Source of the DNA: Proteles cristata cristata
Taxonomy: Eukaryota > Chordata > Mammalia > Carnivora > Hyaenidae
Direction of reading: 5' to 3'
Assembly: GCA_017311185.1 (NCBI GenBank)
Contig: JAESUZ010005539.1
Span: forward strand, 1-64,000
Length of the DNA stretch: 64,000 nucleotides
The notes below the pieces were generated by a model, which worked only from the letters and a program-made list of their open reading frames with translations, had not been told where the DNA came from and ran no database searches. Made by a program: the position numbers and the translations under genes. Below are positions 54,721 to 64,000 of this stretch, in pieces. Position 1 is the first letter of the stretch. The number at the start of each line of letters is the position of its first letter.

Positions 54721-55689
54721 AATTTCTTTTCCAATTTGCCCAGGCTTGAACTGAGGGTTGATCTATAGTCTGTCCTAATTAATGTACTTCCATATGTTTT
54801 CTCTTATCTCCTGTATTTATGCCTTATGAAGGTTGCTGCTGTGTTATTTGATGCACAGTTATTGATACCATTTGTAACTTCACTGTGAAGTATGGCCTTC
54901 ACTATTATTAAAGTGTCCTTCTTTGTATCATTAAGCACTTTTCCCCTCACGAATTTCAACTTGTCAGATATCAAGTTCACAATCCTGGCTGTCTTTATGT
55001 GCACGTGTCTGGTATAGTTTTGCCCATCCTTTTAAATTTATTGCACTTTGTTTTGGAAGTATCTCTCACAGTATGGAGTTGAATTTTGTCTTGTAAGACG
55101 ATCTGAAAATATTTTTCTTTTCACAAGTTTGTTCAGACCATTCGCATTTATGGTTACAACTTAAATACTTGATATGAGCCCTGTCTGATTATCTTATGTT
55201 GCATTTACTACGGATATTTACCATGTGTTTTTCATTCTCTGGTTTGTTTTCTTTGCTTTTTAATAAAAAAATGTTGGCGATTAAAATGACTTGTGTTTTT
55301 GTTTTAGTAGTTATCTTTCCACTAATATATTTATATAGTGCCCATGTTTTCTTTATTTAGGCTTCTACTATGTGGTTTGCCTGCTTTAAATGGTATCTCT
55401 GGCCCTCACCTATAACCTATGTGAAATCAATGAATTTATGCTACTTTTCCGTTTCCCCTCTTTTTCTCTCATTAAAGAAATTATTTACTTCATCAGAGCA
55501 CATAACATATACATACTATTCTTCTACCTTGTCTCCACCTTTGGTAGGTCGAAGATCTGTAGCTAAATATAGTCCATGCTCACCACTAGTTCTTCTAAAG
55601 GTCTCTTCATTCATATCTTAGTTGGATGAAGGTGGTCTTCTAGTAGATCCCTCACAAAGAGCTCATTAGCACAATATTCCCTGAATTCT

Positions 55690-56525
55690 TGCATGTCTCC
55701 AGTTGTTTTCCACAAACAAGTACATGAAAAGATGCTCAATGTCATTATGGAAATACAAATCAAAGCCATAATGAGATACCAATTCACACTCCTAAGAATA
55801 GCTGTTAAAAATGGAAAGAGGAAAGTAACATGTTGCAAGGATGTGGAGAAACGGGAGCCCTCATACACTGCTAGTGTGCATGTAAATTGGTGCATTTGGT
55901 GTGGAAAACAACCATCTGGCAGATCCTCAAGATGTTAAACGTATAATTACCACATGGCCCACTTCGGTCTACACCCAAAAGAGCTGAAAACAGGTAAAGA
56001 GTTGAAAATAGGTAGTCAGACAAATCCTTGCACCAAAAATGTTCACAGCGGCACTCTTCATAGTCCAAATGTAGAGACAACCCAAATGTCCACCACTGAA
56101 TGAATGGATAAACACATTTTGGTTACTCATCCAATGGAGTATTCTTCAGCCATAGATGGGAATGAAGTACTGATACATGCTACAAAGGGGGACTAACCTT
56201 GAAAAATGGTATGCTAAGTGACAGAAGGCAAACACAGGTTACATACTATATGATTCCATTTATATGAAATATGCAAAATAGGTAAATGCATTGAAACAGA
56301 AAGCAGATCGGTGGTTGCCAAGGGCTGGGGTGGGGAGTGAAAGGGTATACAGGGCACACTTAATGTATACAGGGTTTCATTTAGGGCTGACGAAGTGTTC
56401 TAGAAGTAGATAGAACAATATTGTGAATGTACTAAATGTCACTGAATTGTTCCCTTTAAAGTAATTAAATTTAAAAAACTAATTAAATTTTGTGCTATAT
56501 GAATTTCATCATGATGAAAATTGTT
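55690..56525 (+). mobile_element. L1M ORF2-end/3'UTR relic
   Basis: GAAAAGATGCTCAATGTC, TCAAAGCCATAATGAGATACC, GGATGTGGAGAAACGGGAGCCC, CCCAAATGTCCACCACTGAATG, GTATGCTAAGTGACAGAAG, GGTTGCCAAGGGCTGGGG and the end region ATTAAATTTTGTGCTATATGAATTTCATC. In order and broken. It abuts the preceding antisense L1 head to head. Confidence 0.88.
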
Positions 56526-56739
56526 TTTCTATGGCCTTGATATTTGAAAGATTAGCTGAGTTGAACTGAAAAAATCATTTGTTCACACTTTACCTTGGTT
56601 CACATTTTTTTTTTTTTTTGGTAAGACTATTTCATCACTGCCTCGCTTCCTAAGTTGCTCTTGAGAAATTTAATGCCAACCTGACTTCATTTTCATTATA
56701 AAAGACTTGTTCTGATTTGTTTTTCTCTGATAATGAGTG

Positions 56740-57535
56740 ATGAGACACCACTTCACACTTGTCAGAATGGCTAAAATTAACAGCTCAAGAAACAACAAAT
56801 GTTGGTGAGGGTACAAAGAAAGGGGAACACTTTTGCACTGTTGGTGGGAATGCGAACTGGTACAGTCACTCTGGAAAACAGAATGGAGGTTCTTCAAAAA
56901 ATTAAAAATAGTACTACCCTGCAACCCAGCAATTGCGTTACTAGGAATTTATTCAAAGGATACAAAAATGCTGATTCGAAGGGGCACATGCACCCCAATG
57001 TTTATAGCAGAGCTATCAATAATAGCCAAATTATGGAAAGAGCCCAAATGTCCATTGACTGATGGATAAAGAAGAAGGTATATATATACCCTCCTCCCCC
57101 CCACCCCCACAACTGGAATACTACTCGGTGATGAAAAGGAATGAATCTTGCTATCTACAACAGCAGGGGTAGAACTAGAGTATTATGCTAAGTGAAAGAA
57201 GTCGGTCAAAGACAGATATCATATGATTTCACTCATATGTTGAATGTGGGAAACAAAAAAGATGAATACAGGGGAAGGTAAGGAAAAATAAGATAAAAAC
57301 AGAGAGGGAGGCAAACCATAAGAGACTCTTAAATACAGAGAACAAATTGGGGTTTGCTGGGGGTGGTGGTGGGTGGAGGGATGGGTTGAGTGGATGACGG
57401 GCAGTGGGGAGAGAATTTTTTGGGATGAGCACTGGGTGTTATATGTAAGAGATCAATCACTGGGTTCTATTCCTTAAGCCAAGACTACACTGTATGTTGG
57501 CTAACTTGAATTTAAGTTTAAATACATACATACAT
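56740..57535 (+). mobile_element. Carnivore LINE-1 3' end with (ACAT)n tail
   Basis: CACTTCACACTTGTCAGAATGGC, GCACTGTTGGTGGGAATGC, GGGGCACATGCACCCCAATG, GTGAAAGAAGTCGGTC, GGCAAACCATAAGAGACTCTTAAATAC, GGGATGAGCACTGGGTGTTATATG and GTATGTTGGCTAACTTGAATTTAAG, ending in ACATACATACATAC. The same family as the 50.6 kb copy. Confidence 0.9.
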
Positions 57536-57544
57536 GCAGTTCTT

Positions 57545-58365
57545 TTGCCTAGAGGACCAGAAGATTATTTTTTCTTTATTTTGACTTTAATGTCTAGTTG
57601 TTTTATTAAGATAGGTTTCAGAGTTGACTGTTTGGAAGCAATTTTCCTCTATGGTTGGCCCTTTCATTAGGTAGATTCAGGTCTACTTTTACTTCAGGAA
57701 AGCTTTCTTGAATTATAGTATTATATATTTGTCCTATTTCACTCTTTTCTCATTGGCATCTCTAACTGTACTTATGTTTGCCCATTATATCTATCGTTTT
57801 CTCACAGGTTCTTTTTGCCTCCTTCATTTTCTTGGCTCCTTTCACTTCTACCCATTATCTTCCATTGTCGACTTTCAGTCATATTTATTTTCTCTCAGGT
57901 ACCTTCTAATTTAGTCATTTCAAAGTTAATTTTTTGTTTCTTTCCTAACATCAGTTGCCGTTAGTTCCAGTTTGTCAGTTTCTATTTTGGGTTTTTAAAT
58001 TCCTGATCTATGTCTTCTCCCCGCATCTACAACTGCTCGTTCAATGATAATTAATTCATGTTGGAATATGGCATTATATTTTCTTTTGCATCAGGGCTGG
58101 TTTTCTTTAGGCCTTCTGGAGTTTGTCATTTACTGAAGTTTTACTTAAGCTTAAGAAAAGACTGAGGTAGAACGTAAATTCAGTAAAGTAGGTAGCTGAT
58201 AGCTTGATATTTCTCTTTCCTCTTGCACTTACCCTAATCCACCGTCATCAAGAATCTGTCACATGCCAGAGCTTATCATGCCACTTGCCATAAATAATGT
58301 CATCCTTTTACCATCTGACCAGCCAATGGCCCTGTTTCAGAGTCCCATCTTAATGTTCTGCTTTC
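57545..58365 (-). mobile_element. Probable old L1M relic, antisense
   Basis: AATTATAGTATTATATATTTG, CTCTTTTCTCATTGGCATC and TTCTTTTGCATCAGGGCTGG give T-rich sequence resembling the complement of old L1 5' parts. Weak. Confidence 0.4.
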
Positions 58366-58705
58366 TAGGGCCACTCTTAGTACTTACTTTCAGCCTGGGT
58401 GTCCCCAGAGCAGGGCCCGAAACAAGGACCTGGCATGTGGGAACTTTATTTGGGAAATGGCGGCAGAGTTGAGGAGAGACTGGGAGAAATAAAATGGAAA
58501 AGCCAGTGCAAAGTTGTATTGGCAGGTTGATCACCCCTATGAGTGTTGGGGCTTGTTCCTGCTGGAACCCTATAGAATGTCCCTCAGGACTGTTTGTCAG
58601 AGGGATTGGGAAGGGGAGTATTTATCCACTGGTTCTTGACTCCCATTGGTGAAGTCTCCTGCGGTGTTAACTACTTTGTTGGTGAATAAAAGAGAGGAGA
58701 GAAGA
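58366..58705. other. Unclassified GC-moderate island in the LINE block
   Basis: From AGCCTGGGTGTCCCCAGAGCAGG to TTGGTGAATAAAAGAGAGG the composition differs from its neighbours. Possibly an old LTR or other inserted repeat. Not recognised. Confidence 0.3.
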
Positions 58706-61440
58706 TGAGAGGTATGACCCAAAAGGGTTTCATAGTATTTTCTAATGGCTTCCACTGGCTCAGCTAAGTCAACTTTCAGTCTTAGTGTGAGCTTAGGTCT
58801 CTGACTGCTTTTAAGACTTTTTTTTGGTCTTTGGTTTTCAGCAGTTTTTCTTGGATGAGCCTTAAGTGATTTTGCGTTTATCCAGCCTGTGCATACAGAA
58901 TGAGGTCGTTCTTGTATCTGTGCCTCATATGTATTCGGCAAAAGTCTTAGTCATCATCTCTTGAAATACGAATTCTAATCCTCTTTTTCCTCTCCTGGGA
59001 CTTCAATTATGGGTACAACTTTCCATACACTCCCATGTCTTGAAATATCCACCCTCCCTATTTTTTGGGTTACTTTCCATTTTTCTTTCCATGCATCAGA
59101 ATGGATTTTTTTTTTTTAAAGAGGAAAGATCTGTATTTTATGTTTATTTGTTTTGAGAGGGAGAGAGAGGGAGAGAGAGGGAGAGAGAGAAAGAGTGTGC
59201 GCGTGCATGCATGTGGGGAAGGGCAGGGAGGGAGAATTTCAAGCAGGCTCTGTGCTTTCAGCATGGAGCCTGATGCGGGGCTCCATTTCACGAACCATGA
59301 GATCATGACTTGGGCCGAAATCAAGAGTCAGATGCTTAATTGAGCCACCCGGGTACCCCAGAATGGATATTTTTTAAATAATTTTTTCAGAGTTCAATAA
59401 GTCATTTTTCAATTATGTCTGATTTGCTGTTAGACTCACCTGGTGAATTCTTAATTTATTTGTAATTTTCATTTATAAAACTTCCACTTGGTTTTGTTCA
59501 AGAACATTCAATTCCATATCAAATTTCTTAGGATTGTCTTTTAACTTATTCACATATGAAACATTTTTCTTCTTGAGGTTCATGGATGATGACTCCATTT
59601 CCTGAATTACTCGTGGGAATTTCACTTGTTTGTTGTCTTAGTCTTCAGTCACATGGTCTTGTCTCTGCATGTGCCTAGTTTTTTTTTAATGTGTACTAAA
59701 CATTGTATGTAAAAAATGCAGGACTAATTTGAGCCTGAAGGATTTACTGGGAGCTCTAGATTCTAGTCTTTGGTGGACTCTAAGTTTCCAATTTTTGTTC
59801 TTCAAAGCCCCATGAGTCTGTTGAAAGCCCTGTTCAGCTTCTCACCCATGCTGTCAAAGTGGCAGATGCCTCTAGAAGCAAATCAGCTTTAATGCTTGGC
59901 TCACCCTCTGGGCTTTCCTCTGTTCCCAGACCTTGTTCCTGTGATTTCCTACAGCCTAGGGAGCTGGTGGCATTTTGATGTTTCCAAACACTTCATATAT
60001 AATATGTGTGTGTATATATAAGTCAGATTTTTTAGTTGTTCTCACAGGAAGGCTGATCCAAACCACCAAATTCATCATTACTAGGGTAGAACTCCATCCT
60101 GCTGAAAAGTTTTCTCCTTTTGTTTTCTCATGCAATGTGGACACAGGGTGGTTTAGGTAAAACTGACTTGTTTTGGATTTTCCTGGACAGGCCAGAGAGG
60201 ATAATCATATGGATGGAGAAGAGGTTTGGGTAGCTTACAGGGTCTCTCAGCTCAAGACTATCGTCTTCTGTTGCTGCAGGGAAGTTTCTTTAATAAATGA
60301 TTTCTTGTTCTTGTTAATGATACTGATACCATTTAATGATACTATCTTGTTTCACTGGGGCCCATAGTTGCAGCTGGTTCTTTCATTTCACTACCATGTC
60401 TCCAAGGATACCTCCCCTTGTCAAAGTGCCCCCCTATTTTCCAGGTGTCTTTCCAAGGTTACTACCTCTGGCCCTATGTACTTTCCAAGCCCCTTTCTCT
60501 CACTTTTCCAGTAGCTAATAACTCTGCCCCACCAGGCCTCAGGCATGTTCTCAGCATTTCCCCACTCAGCATGGCCCTTGTCTTACTTACTGGGGGAGCT
60601 TGAGTTGATGTCATCTGGGTTCCACTGCCACTAGAATCCTGTCACACTCACCTCTCTTATGCTTAACCCTTGCCTTGCCCTCCCTCTAGTGTGGGCTTCC
60701 GAGCTGAAGTTTATTTCCCCTACTTACAGGTAAGTTGAAGTCTGTAGAACTTTCTTTCTCCTAGTTATGTTGTAGGACTGGGTGATTTCTTGTCCTATTA
60801 GAACCCAGAACAATGATAACACATTTTAAAAACTTTTTGATAGGACATTTTAGTTATCCTTTTATTGCTTTCTAATTTTACTGCATTTTGCTTAGAGAAA
60901 CATAGTCTACAAGATCTTAATTCTTTGGAAATTGAGACTTCCTTTGTGGCTGAGTACATGGTTGATTTTTTTTTTTAACTTTCCATTTGCATCCTATATT
61001 TGCTTGAGTTTAGTAAACATATTAAGCACATCCTCTAGACTTAAAAAAAACCTTTTTTGATCTATCACTCTCTTGAGAATTAAAAATCTAGTAAAACTCA
61101 TGTGGCTGTAATATTTTGTCCATAGTTTTGTGAGGTTGTTGCTTAGTGTATTTTGAGGCTATATTGTTAGGTGTGTATATGTTCAAGATCATTAAATCTA
61201 TGACCTGTTTTCTTTTTACCAGTATAAATTGTCATCATTCATTCTTCACCTTGAATTCTGTTTTGTGTTACCTTGCCTCCATGTTTACCTAAGACCTCTA
61301 TCTCTTGTTTTATAAGTTGTCTTGGTTTTCTTGGTTAGAAAAGGCTTCCTAATCTTGGGTTGTGTGCTGTCTCTTCAGTTTTGTTCTTAAATTTATCTAA
61401 TTTCCCCTGTTGTTAATGATGGCATGTGTAACTAGGACAA
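58706..61440 (-). mobile_element. Old L1M-derived sequence, antisense (with gaps)
   Basis: CATCTCTTGAAATACGAATTC...CTTCAATTATGGG (near 58950) and GTATAAATTGTCATCATTC, CTTGAATTCTGTTTTGTG (near 61230) look like the complement of L1M upstream regions. 60000-60800 is less clear and may be unrelated. No open frame. Confidence 0.45.
59107..59358 (-). mobile_element. CAN-SINE nested in the L1M-derived block
   Basis: TTTATTTGTTTTGAGAGGGAGAG, AAGAGTGTGCGCGTGCATGC, GCCTGATGCGGGGCTCC, head TGAGCCACCCGGGTACCC. CAGAATGGAT flanks it at 59097 and 59359. Confidence 0.95.
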
Positions 61441-62480
61441 AACACGTTTAGGCCGAATAAAGCTTGATTTAATGACACATTTCCTTAAAAAAATAAAAAT
61501 TCCTTTTGCTCGAGTCTCTTACCAGTGATTCCTGAGAGCTTTTTGAGTTCCAGCCTGTTACTTTGCTACAAAAAGCAAAGATAAAAAAATTAGCTTGCTG
61601 CTCGCTCAGTTTCATCATGCTTGATTAAAAGTGCCTTCTTCCCCCATTGTATTAAATGAAGAGAAGTCTTCACACAAAGGCAGGTTTTGGCAATGCCACT
61701 GGAACTGTCACAGATGCTGGCATCTAAAGACATTGAGGCACCAAGAGAAGAGGAAGGAAAAAAACATGACTTGACTAACTAAAAATGAGTAGGGGGAGAG
61801 ACAGGTGGGAGGAAATGTTTAGTCGAATATGTATAAACAGAACAGATGACAGAAATAGGAAGATCAAGATGGTGAGTTTGATTTACAAAGAAAACTAATG
61901 GTGTTCAGTAAAGAGAGGGGTGATGCTGTTACAGGGATCAGCAAGGTGAATCTCAACAGAGAGTGAGGAGGGGCAAAAGGCAGAAGACAAGCCTGATGGT
62001 GTCTACCCCAGGAAAAAGGCCACATTCTAAGTCTGAGAGAACCAGATTTCACTTCAGAAAAACTGGAGAAACACGGTTTAAAGACATTAGTCAACGGTAT
62101 TTGGAAAATGAAAGGGTAAGAACAAAAAGTGTAACAATACCAGAGCATGGGCCCAATTTTCCATGTTAGATTGTAAAGTGCAGTCCACTGGTGGCTCTTT
62201 GAAATGGAAGCGAAAAATCTATCTTGCAAGATAAAAGAGATTAAGATGAGGAGGTGTTTTCTCGTTCTGTATTTTCAGTTTTTAAAAACACTTGTTTCTA
62301 CATCTTTGATATTTTGGAGCTGTCTGGTTGACCTGGAGGTTGTTTTTGTTCTGAACAAAACAACAGAGCTCTTTGCTCCCGTTCATGGATCCAACTAGGC
62401 ATGTTGTCCAATCAACAAGAAGTCATGGGTTCTGTTTCTCTTTGTTTAACATAGTCAGAGGCCTTCAGGCATGAGTGACT
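61441..62480. other. Unclassified single-copy sequence
   Basis: No repeat recognised. Frames of 121 aa (minus, 61864-62229) and 68 aa (plus) overlap and are not recognisable. Confidence 0.4.
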
Positions 62481-64000
62481 TAGTGAAATGTACTCTCATA
62501 CTTAGGGGTGAATTACCATCCTGATATTGTCAACCATGTGATAATTTTATATCCCCAGAGCACTCCTTTGGTTATTTTGTACCACGCAAAGATGACACTT
62601 TAATTCTCATATTTGTTCACACACGTGATAACACATTTTCCTATCTAGTGAATATGGAAATCCTTCTCAATTCAGCAATAGTGGCAGTCTGACTAAAAAA
62701 AGTTACTTTCCATATCCACAAAAATGTTAATCAGATTGTCAGAACATGTGTAAGAAGTGGTTTTCATTGTCACAGCTCTTGATGTCAGATTACTGAAATA
62801 ATTTATGTTTTGTTGTGGGGGACTCGGGTGCAAGCAGAACCCTCCCAGGTCACGTGACCGCTTCTGAGCCTACTCTTCTTTGTGACACACAGAAATGATT
62901 TGTGTTTCGTGGTAACGAGTGAACGGTGGGAATGGTAGAATTTCAACATGGCTGTTCTTTATTTGATTAAATATATTCTCTATTTATTCTTAAAAAAAAC
63001 TAATTTAAGTTAAATGGCAATAAACCATGATAATTTGGAAAGCATGTTGAAATTGAGAGTGAAGAGAAATGTTCTGTATGTAAACCGCACTGTAAACCAT
63101 AAAACTTATTTTTGTCAACTGCTTCTCATGACGGTGGCTGGGAATTTGACATTTCTACTACAGTAGGCAGAAAACCATGTAAAAGACACTCTCCCACATA
63201 CCACATCACATCTCTATTTATACTTCCAAACTAAAAGCATTACAGTCCCCGAAAGTGCTGAGTGGACTGCGTACGTTTGCACCAAGAGCTGTAAGTTCAC
63301 AGAGGCGTCGCCTTAAACTGGTGTCTCTGGGTGGCAAGGCCCCTTTTAGCCCGCCTGCCTGTACCCTGGCCCCCAAGCCGTACTTAATGGAACAGGCCTG
63401 GCTCACCAAGAGAAAACTGTTGCTCTGTAATCCAAAAGGCGGTGAACTTTTTTCAGTGAACTCTGGTCAACACAAGACAGGGTAAAAAAATAAAAACCAA
63501 ACTCTTCTCAAACCAATTCTGAAACCCACTTGAAGCACCCCCATGATGGCATTCAATACAACTTACCCACTTCCAAATGTGTCGACAGCTATTCAATTAC
63601 TTAAGAAAAGGAGACTTGGAAAAACATACGTAGTTGCAAGGTGAGCTATTTTAAAGCCAGAAAAGGGACCCCTGATAATCCATATAAGCACACATGAATG
63701 CGAAAGAAAACACGGCCAGATCTCTAATCGTGTCTGAGGTATACATTCCACCCGACTGACGAGGTCTCAGAAGTTTCCTGATAAAAACTCCTTTCCACTT
63801 AAATATCATAAGAGGTCAGTGCGATCCGGTTCTTTTCCCCGCAGAAAGGGTATTTAGTTTGGGATGTAACATTTTAAAACAATAATACAAACCTCCTGGA
63901 AGAATACCACAATAAATGTCTCAGAAGCCACTCGGTTAATCCCAGGGTATAATCCGGCTGTTTTAAATCACTGCAGGGAATATTATGGGCCTTAATGACA
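62481..64000. other. AT-rich repeat-free terminal segment, possible regulatory DNA
   Basis: About 1.5 kb without a recognised repeat. Contains AACTAATTTAAGTTAAATGGC, CAATAAACCATGATAATTTGG, GGGTATTTAGTTTGGGATG and GCCTTAATGACA at the very end. Texture resembles the enhancer-like blocks at 10.6 and 22.5 kb. It continues past the window edge. Confidence 0.35.

Larger units (their letters stand above)
51655..55690 (-). mobile_element. Long old L1M relic, antisense, host to five SINEs
   Basis: TTAAATAGTGGCATAGTATTC, GGTGGAATTGTTGGATTAAAGG, TTACTTTTGTGGAGTCC, TAGCATTAAAATGATCTAG, CCTTCTGAGCCTGGTGC, GTTGTTTAGATTACATATAC and TTTCAACTTGTCAGATATC are the complement of an L1 running from 3' end back through RT toward endonuclease. 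About 3 kb after removing the SINEs. No open frame of note. It may be more than one fragment. Confidence 0.7.

Noticed and set aside
1..64000. A bacterial- or phage-type system (operon, toxin-antitoxin, defence locus)
   Set aside because: Repeat content, low coding density and CpG pattern are mammalian. No operon-like or ribosome-binding-site-linked frames exist on either strand.

Overview
This is mammalian nuclear DNA, and the repeats point to a cat-family (felid) genome. About forty copies or fragments of the tRNA-Lys-derived carnivore SINE (CAN-SINE, SINEC_Fc type) lie on both strands. Each has a head close to GGCGCCTGGGTGGCTCAGT, a B-box-like GGTTCGAGCCC, a CT-rich body and an AATAAA/poly-A tail. 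LINE-1 3' ends carry the carnivore-type 'GGGATGAGCACTGGGTGTTATATG' tail region, and much older L2, MIR, MER5-type hAT, MaLR-type LTR and ERV-L-like relics are also present.

I found no protein-coding gene, no free-standing tRNA or rRNA gene and no CRISPR array. Every long open frame is either a fragment of a LINE or ERV or an unconstrained frame in GC-rich single-copy DNA. The window reads as intergenic or deep intronic sequence.

Layout. 1-10.5 kb: moderately GC-rich single-copy DNA with scattered SINEs, a ~1 kb L2 relic (5.6-6.6 kb), L1M 3' ends, and a GT/CA inverted pair followed by a CpG-rich minisatellite (9.8-10.45 kb). 10.56-11.57 kb: repeat-free, AT-rich sequence dense in homeodomain, PBX/MEIS and GATA-like sites, next to a small CpG-rich patch and a strong CTCF-like motif. 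11.6-22.4 kb: SINEs, L1M, L2, MIR and MER5 relics between unclassified segments. 22.48-23.25 kb: a second repeat-free, AT-rich, motif-dense block. 23.3-40.5 kb: GC-rich single-copy DNA with SINEs, further CTCF-like motifs and smaller candidate blocks at 28.1-28.5 and 37.56-37.9 kb. 40.5-61.4 kb: an abrupt change to AT-rich DNA built mostly of LINE-1, mainly minus strand and with nested SINEs, plus an ERV-L-like internal relic at 47-49 kb. 61.4-64 kb: mostly single-copy AT-rich sequence.

The most interesting non-repeat signals are the enhancer-like blocks at 10.6-11.3 and 22.5-23.2 kb and six CTCF-like motifs. Plus-strand motifs lie at 11.7, 17.3 and 28.4 kb, and minus-strand motifs at 23.8, 34.7 and 36.8 kb. 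Most plus/minus pairs are therefore convergent, as at chromatin loop anchors. Together with the absence of genes this suggests regulatory landscape around a developmental gene outside the window. That is inference from base composition and motifs; no alignment was possible. SINE boundaries are mostly good to a few bases, especially where target-site duplications (TSDs) are given. Boundaries of old LINE relics are approximate. 'Unclassified' means I recognised nothing.
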